From Leptospira perolatii (GTDB lineage: Bacteria > Spirochaetota > Leptospiria > Leptospirales > Leptospiraceae): a stretch of DNA of 64,000 nt. Both the position numbers and the translations under genes were made by a program. The DNA lies in the NCBI RefSeq assembly GCF_002811875.1, contig NZ_NPDZ01000002.1:372001-436000 (forward strand). The letters are read 5' to 3'. This document shows, piece after piece, positions 26,377-36,370 of this stretch; the stretch's first letter is position 1, and the number at the start of each line of letters is the position of its first letter. The notes under the pieces are model-generated. The model was given only the letters and a program-made list of their open reading frames with translations, was not told the origin of the DNA and searched no databases.

Positions 26377-27374
26377 GATTTTAGGAAGCGAATCAGCTCC
26401 TTGTCTCTATTCTCGTCTTCTAATAGAACGATTTCGTAATGGTTTAGATTTTTGAGATCTAAAAGTTGCATTCCAGGAATCTTTCTTTTCATCCTCTCTA
26501 TTGCCGAGTCAGGAAGAAGTTCGTCGCCGCTTCTAAAATTAGGCTTTCCTGCTCTAACTACTAGTACCGGACATTGCAGAGCAGAATACGGAAGAGCACG
26601 ATTGTCTTTCAGTATGGAGATCATCGAAGAAGGATTGCGGAAAAAGATCCCAGGAATCCTAGAGAGGTGCATGGAACCTCCCATATTTCTAAGCTCGGAT
26701 TCTATTACGTATGGAGGTAGAGAACATCTTACCGGTCCGATCGGCCCTTTTTCTCCATTACTAGAAAAGCAAGTCGCTAAAGTTCCCGTGCTCTCCAATT
26801 CATAAATTAAGAAATTTCTAATATTCTCATTCCAGGCGGATAGGATAGGGGATTTTCTTGCTTCCGAAAGATAGTATTCTTTGCTCGGAGCGACCCTACC
26901 AAGTCTGGATAAAGAAGTAGAGATCATGATCAGATTGGAGATTTTCCTGAATACGCTGAGTTCTCCGCCACCATCTACCAAGATCGCCTTGGAAAGCAAT
27001 TCAGGATATTTTTCGGCGAATCGCAGGGTGATCCAACAACCTAACGAATGCGATAAGATTGAAATCTTGGAAAAGCCCAATGCATTTGCGAGCTGCTTCA
27101 GATCTTCCGCATGTAATCTAGCTGAGTAGTCAGATTTTGGTTTGTCGGAGTTACCCCGACCCCTCAGATCGTAGGTAACTACCGTGATTCCATTTTTGGA
27201 AAGAGTCCTAGCGATCGGCTCAAAATTTCGGAGGTTTCCGGTCAGACCATGAATGCAAAAAAGCGGAACAGAATTTTTGGAGTTCCCGGGAAAGATTCTC
27301 GCCGCTAATCGAATGCCTGAAGAAAGAGTCACTGTAGAATCCAAAAAAGTCTTTGCCTGACGTTTTGATTTCAA
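26373..27374 (-). CDS. Alpha/beta-hydrolase fold protein
   Basis: 333 aa, no signal peptide. It shows the oxyanion strand IHGLTGNLRNF near residue 42, DLRGRGNSDKP near 70, the nucleophile elbow LSHSLGCW (Ser in S-H-S-L-G, where the first glycine of GxSxG is replaced by Ser), VDGGG, and a final LNHYEIVL with the catalytic His. It is a cytoplasmic esterase or lipase-like enzyme with unknown substrate. It is convergent with the pgs operon, overlapping its last gene by four bases, and 62 bases from the next minus-strand stop. Confidence 0.82.
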   Translation of the reverse strand: MKSKRQAKTFLDSTVTLSSGIRLAARIFPGNSKNSVPLFCIHGLTGNLRNFEPIARTLSKNGITVVTYDLRGRGNSDKPKSDYSARLHAEDLKQLANALGFSKISILSHSLGCWITLRFAEKYPELLSKAILVDGGGELSVFRKISNLIMISTSLSRLGRVAPSKEYYLSEARKSPILSAWNENIRNFLIYELESTGTLATCFSSNGEKGPIGPVRCSLPPYVIESELRNMGGSMHLSRIPGIFFRNPSSMISILKDNRALPYSALQCPVLVVRAGKPNFRSGDELLPDSAIERMKRKIPGMQLLDLKNLNHYEIVLLEDENRDKELIRFLKS

Positions 27375-27436
27375 GTTTTACCTTCCCAGAAACTAAAAAT
27401 ATTAAAGTTTCGTTATGGAGTAGAATCTTTACTTTG

Positions 27437-27736
27437 TTAAGCGATTTCTGCGCCTAACCTTCGCAAGATTTCTCCTAGATTTTTTTCCATCTCGCTTCGG
27501 AGCGGAATATGGATAAATGCTATCTTTTCTCTTTTTCGAACGGCGGTAAATCCGGAATTGGACCTTTCTAATTTGTACCATATTCTGGATTCACCAAATC
27601 CAGTGAATCGAATGCAAAAGTCGTCCTCTTTTAGGTCGAATTGAGTTACGGCCCCTAGGTGTCCTCCTGAAATCGCCTTTCTCAATTTTCTGAGAAAGCT
27701 TTCAGGGTCCGATTCAGAAACTCGAATTTCTTTCAT
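27437..27736 (-). CDS. Small hypothetical protein, possibly cotranscribed with the DUF445 gene
   Basis: 99 aa, basic and soluble (MKEIRVSESDPESFLRKL, ending LRRLGAEIA), alternating strand-like and helix-like segments, no membrane segment. I recognise no family. It starts three bases after the stop of the DUF445-type gene upstream on the same strand, so the two are likely co-translated. Residue use and frame length are protein-like; the function is unknown. Confidence 0.65.
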   Translation of the reverse strand: MKEIRVSESDPESFLRKLRKAISGGHLGAVTQFDLKEDDFCIRFTGFGESRIWYKLERSNSGFTAVRKREKIAFIHIPLRSEMEKNLGEILRRLGAEIA

Positions 27737-27739
27737 AAC

Positions 27740-28972
27740 TTAAGAAACAAAAACCATGTAAAGACCTTGTAACAATCCTACGATTGCTCCAAGAACGGAT
27801 CCGATTAAAATGAGAATATACTCGTCTTCTTGGAATGCCGATCTTAGGATCGGCTCGAATTCTTCCGGTGGGAGGTCCTTCATTCTCTTAAACATATTGT
27901 TTTCTATGCTCATTGCCCGACTCATGTAAGTTTCGAGTTTAGAAGAGCTGTTTGCCAGTGTGTCGGAAATGCGAGAGATCACTTCCTTCTTGGTATGTTC
28001 GAAGTCGGATTCTTCTCCCTTATCTTCCTCATCCAAGTCTCCCTTTAAATGCAGTTTTGCGGCCACATTCTCTGTCTCGTGTTGGATGGTCTCGACCAAG
28101 GTTCTTGCAGCTCTTTTGTAAAGAATCTCTTCCAAAACGTTCCGAGCAGTTAAGACCTGGGTCGCGAATACGTTTGAATACTTTCTGGAAACATCTTCCT
28201 GTCTCGCTAGAAATAATCCTCTGTATTTAAAAGGTCCGAACCTCTTTTCATACAAAGGACGAAAAATCATGGTGAGCGCCACCCAGTTCGTGATATATCC
28301 TACGATGACACCTTGAATCGGTAAGGTCCACCAAATCGGGAGGTAATTCCAAGCAATTGCTTGCAAAACTCCTAATGCTCCACCCAAGTACCATCCGCAC
28401 CTTTCTATGAAGGTGAACTCCTTGGAGCCCACTTCCTGAAAAATGTCTACGATCCTTTTGACGTTTGGACCGGTCAGTTTTCTCAAAACCAAAGAACGGA
28501 AATTAAATACGGCGGATACGTTTTCCTTCACCTGCGTCATGATGTTTTTCACAGTGTGGGAACATTTTTCTCGGACTGCTTTTACTACTTCCGTTTCATG
28601 TCCGTTTTCTAGATGCTTTCGCAATTCAGGATTGATATGGTGAATCAGCTCGCTCGTCGCAAGTGGGATCATTTCGTTTAATACCGGTTGGAACTCCTTT
28701 TCTAGTTGGTCCGGGTCCACTTTGGCAAAGAAATCTTCGACTTTAATCAATCTCTCTGTCATAATATTCACTGATTTTAGAGCAAGTTTTTGGGCCTTTT
28801 TAGGCACGATTCCTTGCCAGCCCAAATAGGGAGGAATTCCTACAAATTCCAATGGATAAAAGGTCATTTTCAAGGCGACAACGTTGGTAAACCAGCCGAC
28901 AAACCCGTAGGTAAACGGCATCATGATGATTCCTATTAGTTCTTTGTGCTGGCTTATAAAGGAAAGATCCAT
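27740..28972 (-). CDS. DUF445 family membrane protein
   Basis: About 410 aa from ATG 28970-28972. I choose this start because AGGA lies nine bases upstream and the protein then begins with its first membrane helix; the frame continues upstream to 29140 but would overlap the divergent kinase gene. The pattern GFVGWFTNVVALKMTFYPLEFVG near residue 22 recurs as GVIVGYITNWVALTMIFRPL near 245, the duplicated DUF445 signature, with long helical regions between and a final membrane helix (LILIGSVLGAIVGLLQG). The family is widespread and its role is unclear. It shares an 84-base divergent spacer with a histidine kinase gene. Confidence 0.82.
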   Translation of the reverse strand: MDLSFISQHKELIGIIMMPFTYGFVGWFTNVVALKMTFYPLEFVGIPPYLGWQGIVPKKAQKLALKSVNIMTERLIKVEDFFAKVDPDQLEKEFQPVLNEMIPLATSELIHHINPELRKHLENGHETEVVKAVREKCSHTVKNIMTQVKENVSAVFNFRSLVLRKLTGPNVKRIVDIFQEVGSKEFTFIERCGWYLGGALGVLQAIAWNYLPIWWTLPIQGVIVGYITNWVALTMIFRPLYEKRFGPFKYRGLFLARQEDVSRKYSNVFATQVLTARNVLEEILYKRAARTLVETIQHETENVAAKLHLKGDLDEEDKGEESDFEHTKKEVISRISDTLANSSSKLETYMSRAMSIENNMFKRMKDLPPEEFEPILRSAFQEDEYILILIGSVLGAIVGLLQGLYMVFVS

Positions 28973-29056
28973 TCGTTTTAGTCCTGTAGCGATCGCTATA
29001 ATTTTCTGCTTTTTTGCAAAGTCCAGGTCTAAGGGATCGGAGGCAAGATATTTTTC

Positions 29057-30736
29057 ATGCTTGAACGAAACAGAAAGGTAGAGCAAAGCCTGTTTCCGAG
29101 TTGGTGTATTCTCGCGGACGAGAACGGCAATATTTTGCAAACAAACTGTCCCTTAGAGAGATGGGAAGGTACAAATCTATCAGATTATTTTATAGGGACT
29201 GAATTCATTTCGAATCCTACTTCCAACGGACACGTGTTCGAATGGAGGAAAGACAAAAATCCTAGTTCTTGCCCTCAACCAACGTTGCGCGTCAGTTGTC
29301 ACTCAGTCGGCGGTTTACGTTGGATCGAGTTATTTCCTGCGGACTCCGAGAATAGTGAATCAGAATTTTCTAATATTCTAGATAGTAGTTCCTATTTACG
29401 GGGGCTATCCTTTCGGCAGATTTTTGAGACAAACCAGGCGATAAAATGGATACTGGATCCTGATACAGGAAACATTTTGTTCGTAAACGAAGCAGCCTGC
29501 AGTTTTTACGGATACTCCAAGGAGGAATTACTCCAGATGAAAGTATCCGATATTAATTGTCTCTCTAAAGAAGAAATATTCAAAGAAATGAGACATGCTG
29601 CTAATGAATCCAGACTTTATTACTTATTCAAGCATCGTCTCAAATCCGGCGAAATCAGAGACGTAGAAGTTTACACTGGACCTTTTAAGATGGCCGGAAA
29701 GACATTATTATTCTCGATCATTCATGATGTAACAGAGAGGATAATCGCCAAAAAGAAATTGGAGACAAGCGAAGAGCGTTATCGGTCTCTTTTTGAAAAT
29801 GCATCTGACGCGATTATCATCGTGAACAGATCCGGAGAATTATTGGATCTTAACCGAACAGCTGTTAGATTGCTTGGTTACAGCAGAGAAGAATTTATAC
29901 ATTTAAAACTTACGGATATTCAGGCAGAAACATGCCGAGAAAGAGTTGCCCAGGATTTATCCAACGTGCAGCTCGGAAAGCCAGTATTGCTTGAATGTAT
30001 TCTTGTTTCAAAAGAAGGAAGATCCATCGGAGTAGAAGTAAACGCCGTACTTTTGGAAGACGGCACAATTATGGGAATCGCGAGAGATACTACTGAGAGA
30101 TCCCAAATGATGAGTCGCTTGGAAAATTCTTTGAAAGAAAAAGAGGTGATGCTGCAGGAGATCCACCATCGGGTGAAAAACAATCTTCAAGTGGTGTCCA
30201 GCTTATTGGAGTTACAGTACGATAACTCGGACAATCCTGAGTTAAGAAAAGTTCTAAAAGATAGCGCGAGTAGAGTTAAGTCCATGGCTTATGTGCACGA
30301 AGAACTGTATCGATCAGTCAATCTCGCAGAGGTCGATTTAAGGGAATACTTTGAGCTTCTCACTGAAAATCTGATGCACGTCTACGGTGCAGAGCAAAAT
30401 ATTAAGATTCGTCTAGATGTGGACGCTATAAGTGTTTCCATCGAAAAAGCGATTCCACTCGGATTGCTATTAAACGAATTGCTCACGAACTCGTTGAAAT
30501 ATGCGTTTCCGGATCACAAAGGCGGAAGAATCAAAATCGGACTATCATCTGACGGAAAAGAAATGAGATTTTCTTACAAGGATGACGGAATTGGATTCGC
30601 TCTGGAAAAGCCGATTCGGGAAGGATCGATTGGGGTGCAACTTTTGGAAATTTTTTCCAAACAGTTGAGGGCCACGGTTGTTCAAAAAACGGATTCTGGA
30701 GTGCTCTATGAATTGAGGATTCCGCTTTCTTTTTAA
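29057..30736 (+). CDS. PAS-PAS sensor histidine kinase, HisKA_2 type
   Basis: 559 aa, cytoplasmic. An N-terminal segment of about 120 residues precedes PAS domains at about 125-240 (LDPDTGNILFVNEAACSFYG) and 250-360 (IIIVNRSGELLDLNRTAVRL). The dimerisation/phospho-acceptor segment LQEIHHRVKNNLQVVSSLL near 370 is the HisKA_2 form, with the HATPase part AIPLGLLLNELLTNSLKYAFP and KDDGIGF after it. HisKA_2 kinases often act with stand-alone receivers. It lacks a receiver and no regulator gene is adjacent. The next gene is a cyclic-nucleotide-binding protein 53 bases on, possibly co-transcribed. Confidence 0.88.
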   Translation: MLERNRKVEQSLFPSWCILADENGNILQTNCPLERWEGTNLSDYFIGTEFISNPTSNGHVFEWRKDKNPSSCPQPTLRVSCHSVGGLRWIELFPADSENSESEFSNILDSSSYLRGLSFRQIFETNQAIKWILDPDTGNILFVNEAACSFYGYSKEELLQMKVSDINCLSKEEIFKEMRHAANESRLYYLFKHRLKSGEIRDVEVYTGPFKMAGKTLLFSIIHDVTERIIAKKKLETSEERYRSLFENASDAIIIVNRSGELLDLNRTAVRLLGYSREEFIHLKLTDIQAETCRERVAQDLSNVQLGKPVLLECILVSKEGRSIGVEVNAVLLEDGTIMGIARDTTERSQMMSRLENSLKEKEVMLQEIHHRVKNNLQVVSSLLELQYDNSDNPELRKVLKDSASRVKSMAYVHEELYRSVNLAEVDLREYFELLTENLMHVYGAEQNIKIRLDVDAISVSIEKAIPLGLLLNELLTNSLKYAFPDHKGGRIKIGLSSDGKEMRFSYKDDGIGFALEKPIREGSIGVQLLEIFSKQLRATVVQKTDSGVLYELRIPLSF

Positions 30737-30789
30737 GACTTGAACGTTTTTTTACAGGGAGTACATTCGGTCTTTCGGAAAGAAAACGT

Positions 30790-31263
30790 ATGCAACATTC
30801 TATTGAAGAAATTTTAAAGCAGATCTATTTATTTTCCAATTTCAGTGTGGACGAGCTGTCTAAGATCGCGGAAAAAACGAAATACAAGGTCCTGGAACAA
30901 GGGGATGCTCTTTACCAAGAAGGTAACGAAGCAAAAGCTTTCTACGTAGTCATGTACGGAACTTTGAAAATTCTAACCGCTACCGAAAAAGGGGACGATG
31001 TAAACGTCACCACAATCGCGACTGGGGATCATTTCGGAGAATTTCCATTTTTAGATCAAGGCAAGAGAGCCGGAACCGTAGAGGCGATGGAGCGTTGCGA
31101 GTTGCTTGAAATACCTTTCGATCACCTTCAAAGGGTGTTGGACGCGGACAAGGATCTTGCATTGAAGTTTTATAAAGGAATCACGACCTATCTTGTCAAA
31201 AGAATGAGACTGCTCACTCATGATCTTGCTTACGCACGCGAGCTAAAGAAAAAATATACTTGA
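30790..31263 (+). CDS. Stand-alone cyclic-nucleotide-binding domain protein
   Basis: 157 aa. A single cNMP-binding domain of the CRP/PKA type fills the protein: FSVDELSKIAEKTKYKVLEQGDALYQEGNEAKAFYVV, then the phosphate-binding cassette GDHFGEFPFLDQGKRAGTVEA with the Glu and Arg that contact cyclic nucleotide. No DNA-binding helix-turn-helix follows; the C-terminal helix ends AYARELKKKYT. It is likely a cAMP sensor acting on a partner protein. A class III adenylate cyclase is encoded at 42-45 kb in the same window. It is preceded by a PAS kinase and followed after 15 bases by a lipoprotein hydrolase. Confidence 0.88.
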   Translation: MQHSIEEILKQIYLFSNFSVDELSKIAEKTKYKVLEQGDALYQEGNEAKAFYVVMYGTLKILTATEKGDDVNVTTIATGDHFGEFPFLDQGKRAGTVEAMERCELLEIPFDHLQRVLDADKDLALKFYKGITTYLVKRMRLLTHDLAYARELKKKYT

Positions 31264-31278
31264 GCCTAAAGTTTTTCT

Positions 31279-32214
31279 ATGCGGAATCGAAAACTTTTCA
31301 ATAGACTTTATTTTTTCATAATATTCTTATTCTTTGTTTCAAGCTGTGCAGAGACCCTGTACAAAGTTGGAATCGAATACGAAAGGGAAAAGGCTGGTCT
31401 AGAGCGAAAGGTAATCCAGGATTCTGGATGGAACTGGGCGTATTTAGAAGGTGGACCGGATTCTGGAGAAAAGATTCTCATGGTCCACGGCTTCGGTGGT
31501 GATAAGGATAATTGGGTTAGACTTTCCAAGCATCTTACGAATAAATATCACATAATCTCGGTAGATTTACCTGGCTTCGGGGAAAACATAAAAAACAAGG
31601 AAGTCACTTATCGAATTCAGGATCAGTGCGAAAGACTGGATTCTTTTGTGCAAAAGATCGGTTGGAGCAAATTTCACATTGTTGGAAACTCCATGGGTGG
31701 TGCAATTTCCGGAACTTACTCGTCTATCTATCCGCAAAAAATACAATCACTCGCGCTATTTGATTCTTCCGGAATACGCACACCTGAAAAAAGCGAACTT
31801 ACAAAATCTTTGGACAACGGAAGAAATAATCTCGTAGTAAATTCTCCCCAGGAATTTGACCAATTGATGGCTTTTGTCTTTGTTGAACCGCCTGCGATTC
31901 CTTTCCTACTGAAACCTTTTTTTGTGAATAGAGCCGTGCAAGCTGCGGAATTCAACCGGAAAGTATTCTCAGAAATTCGCTCAAGCTATCCCTTGCAGGA
32001 TAGTATGCCCAAGATCCAAGCTCGTACTCTGATTCTTTGGGGAGACACAGACAGAGTGATTCATGTGAGCGGAGCAGAAGTATTAAGAAAAGGAATTAAA
32101 AATTCCGAGAAGGTTATTCTCGAAAAGATGGGTCACGTTCCAATGCTCGAACGACCCGAAGAAGTTGCGCAAGTATACGACCGATTTCTTTCGAGTAGTC
32201 ATAAATCTAATTAA
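31279..32214 (+). CDS. Alpha/beta-hydrolase, putative lipoprotein
   Basis: 311 aa. It has a basic N-terminus, a hydrophobic core and the lipobox VSSC at Cys23. The hydrolase domain shows HGFGGDKDNWVRL (oxyanion), DLPGFG, GNSMGGAISG (classic GxSxG Ser), LWGDTDRVI (Asp) and GHVPMLERPEEV (His). This is a complete Ser-Asp-His triad of the esterase/haloperoxidase type. As a lipoprotein it would act in the periplasm or at the outer membrane, perhaps on lipids. It follows the cyclic-nucleotide-binding protein by 15 bases. Confidence 0.85.
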   Translation: MRNRKLFNRLYFFIIFLFFVSSCAETLYKVGIEYEREKAGLERKVIQDSGWNWAYLEGGPDSGEKILMVHGFGGDKDNWVRLSKHLTNKYHIISVDLPGFGENIKNKEVTYRIQDQCERLDSFVQKIGWSKFHIVGNSMGGAISGTYSSIYPQKIQSLALFDSSGIRTPEKSELTKSLDNGRNNLVVNSPQEFDQLMAFVFVEPPAIPFLLKPFFVNRAVQAAEFNRKVFSEIRSSYPLQDSMPKIQARTLILWGDTDRVIHVSGAEVLRKGIKNSEKVILEKMGHVPMLERPEEVAQVYDRFLSSSHKSN

Positions 32215-32363
32215 GAATACGTAATTCGTTTCACTGTAAGTCAATTCGTGTAGAACAAAGAGTGTCGAAATGATGGAATTAATTTTGCCGAATCATGTCT
32301 AAACTGAGCTGAAAGTAATTTTTACAAAAAGAAATCGAGGTTTTGGGACCCGATTCCTAAAGT

Positions 32364-32398
32364 TGACCGAAATGATCCTTTTTCCAGAAAGGATGGTC
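32364..32398 (+). other. Hairpin just before the ribosome site of a histidine kinase gene
   Basis: Seven-base stem ATCCTTT (32375-32381) / AAAGGAT (32388-32394) with loop TTCCAG, topped at its base by a GACC (32364-32367) / GGTC (32395-32398) match separated by a six-base bulge. The Shine-Dalgarno GGGAG follows at once (32399-32403). It could modulate translation; no T-tract is present. The whole 32215-32409 gap otherwise holds nothing I recognise. Confidence 0.35.
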
Positions 32399-32409
32399 GG
32401 GAGAACTAA

Positions 32410-34332
32410 ATGAATATCGGCCGGATCGGAGGTTGGTTTCGTGAAAGACTGCTTTCGTCAAAACGGAAAAATGAGCTAAACTTTGCCGAACAGGAATTCG
32501 AGCTATTTCATAGCATAGCGCTCCGCAGTAAAAATCAAATCGCGCTTCGTGACCAACTTGAAAACATCCAGACTCTGCTCGGCGCCACCGAAGACTGGGT
32601 TTTGCTCCTAGACAAATCCGGAAAAATTCAATTCATCAATGCTTCTGGTAAGCAAGAAATCTACAGGCGTTTTGGAATTCAACTTAGCCCAGGTGCAAAG
32701 TTTTGGGAAGCGATTCTAAAAGAACAAAGAGAAGTGTTTCAAACACTCTTTCAACAAGCGGTTTCCGGCAGAAAAGTAAAATGGCATTTTACAAAACTTT
32801 TTCCTACAGAAGAGCAATTGGAACTCGAAGCATCTTTCGTCTCGTTAAAGAAAACTGGCCATATCAGTCAGATCGCACTATTTTTGCGGGATGTTACAGT
32901 TAGGACAATTTGGGCCAACGCATTGTTGTCTAGCGAAGAAAAATATCGCAGATTAGTCGAGGTTTGCCCTGACGGAATTGGACTTCACTCAGAGGGGAAG
33001 CTTGCGTACTTAAATCAGGCTGGATTAAAAATCCTAGGCTATACCGAATTAGGCGAAGTCGAAGGAAAATCCATAATGGACTTTATTCATCCGGAATTTC
33101 GAGCTTCGGTCTTGGAAAGAGTGAGTCGTGCCCTTTCCTCTGATAGGGCACTGGAAACTGCGGAGGAAAAGCTCTTATCCAAAGACGGAAACACTATCCT
33201 AGCAGAAGTGACAGGAGTTGCCTTCGAGAATAGCGGTAAAAAGGTAATGCAAGTGATGTTCCGCGATATTTCCGAGAGGAAAAAGTCCGAACAGGAACTT
33301 TCTGAACTAAGAAAAAAATTAGTCTCAGCTAACGACCGTTTGCGGGGAATTATCGAGGGCGCGAGGGATGCGATTTGTGCGGTGGATATGGATATGAGGA
33401 TCATCGCTTGTAATACCGCGTTCGAAATTCTAGTCTGGAAGCTCTACGGAAAAAAAATCAGCGTTGGGGATAGAATATCCGATGCTGCGATTCATAACCA
33501 GAATGAAAGAAAAATGATCATCGAAAATTGGAGCAGGGCTCTCAGGGGCGAAGTCTTTCGTTTAGAGAGAAGGGTTTCCGGAATCGTAACATCGGATTCA
33601 GTATTCGAAATCAATTATAGTTCGATTCGGGATCAAAATCATAATTTGATCGGAGCCGCACAAATCATTCGAGATGTTACAGATCGATATAACTACGAAG
33701 AAACCTTGAGGATTTCCTTGAACGAAAAGGAAGTCATGTTAAAGGAAATCCACCATAGAGTAAAAAATAATCTGCAAGTGATTTCTAGCTTGTTGAGTTT
33801 ACAAACAGAATTTACCGATGATCCGAAATTAATCTCAGTATTGAAGGAATGTGAAAGAAGAATTCTTTCCATGGCTTTGGTTCACAAAGAGCTCTATCAA
33901 AACGATTCTATTTCGGATGCTGACTTTAGAGAATATCTGAATAATCTACTTGTAGCACTCATTCAATCATTTGGAGCGAGCAGAAAGGTTTCCTACCGAA
34001 TATATTCCGATGAAATTAAGCTGCATCTGGATCACGCGATTCCTTTGGCCCTTGTTCTAAACGAATTAGTTTCCAATAGTTTAAAATACGCCTTTCCCGG
34101 GGAAAAAACCGGAAAGATCGAGATTCAAATAGAGAGGCTGGACGGTAAATTGGTCTTGAACGTTTCGGATGACGGTGTTGGTTTTCCGAAAGGATTCGAT
34201 ATCTTTCACAGCGAAAGCCTGGGATTACAGCTCGTAGGAATGTTGCTCGGAAAGTTAAAGGCGAACTGGAGGTTGGAACCCTCAAAATCCGGAGTATCGA
34301 TCCAGATTGAAGTTCCACTTCCGAGAGCATGA
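32410..34332 (+). CDS. PAS multi-domain sensor histidine kinase, HisKA_2 type
   Basis: 640 aa, no membrane helix. A PAS-like domain occurs at about 48-165 (TEDWVLLLDKSGKIQFIN), a second at about 178-295 (LVEVCPDGIGLHSEGKLAYLN) and a third at about 305-430 (IEGARDAICAVDMDMRIIACNTA). A HisKA_2 segment with LKEIHHRVKNNLQVISSLLS near 445 and a HATPase follow (LALVLNELVSNSLKYAFPG, SDDGVGFPKG). Its output half is clearly related to those of the kinases at 29057 and 47379. Residues 1-45 are basic. It is an orphan: no receiver gene is adjacent. Confidence 0.9.
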   Translation: MNIGRIGGWFRERLLSSKRKNELNFAEQEFELFHSIALRSKNQIALRDQLENIQTLLGATEDWVLLLDKSGKIQFINASGKQEIYRRFGIQLSPGAKFWEAILKEQREVFQTLFQQAVSGRKVKWHFTKLFPTEEQLELEASFVSLKKTGHISQIALFLRDVTVRTIWANALLSSEEKYRRLVEVCPDGIGLHSEGKLAYLNQAGLKILGYTELGEVEGKSIMDFIHPEFRASVLERVSRALSSDRALETAEEKLLSKDGNTILAEVTGVAFENSGKKVMQVMFRDISERKKSEQELSELRKKLVSANDRLRGIIEGARDAICAVDMDMRIIACNTAFEILVWKLYGKKISVGDRISDAAIHNQNERKMIIENWSRALRGEVFRLERRVSGIVTSDSVFEINYSSIRDQNHNLIGAAQIIRDVTDRYNYEETLRISLNEKEVMLKEIHHRVKNNLQVISSLLSLQTEFTDDPKLISVLKECERRILSMALVHKELYQNDSISDADFREYLNNLLVALIQSFGASRKVSYRIYSDEIKLHLDHAIPLALVLNELVSNSLKYAFPGEKTGKIEIQIERLDGKLVLNVSDDGVGFPKGFDIFHSESLGLQLVGMLLGKLKANWRLEPSKSGVSIQIEVPLPRA

Positions 34333-34429
34333 CCTATGATTTGAGCCTTGAGAAGTTTGCCCTCTTGTTCCATATATAAAAACGATTGCCCAGGAGCAAG
34401 ATCCTCGGAGCCTGTACTAGGACGGGCAA

Positions 34430-36353
<1,924 letters not shown>

Positions 36354-36370
<17 letters not shown>

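Noticed and set aside
28973..29140. Longer N-terminus of the DUF445 protein
   Set aside because: Would overlap the divergent kinase gene and places 56 non-homologous residues before the first membrane helix; ATG 28972 has a ribosome site.
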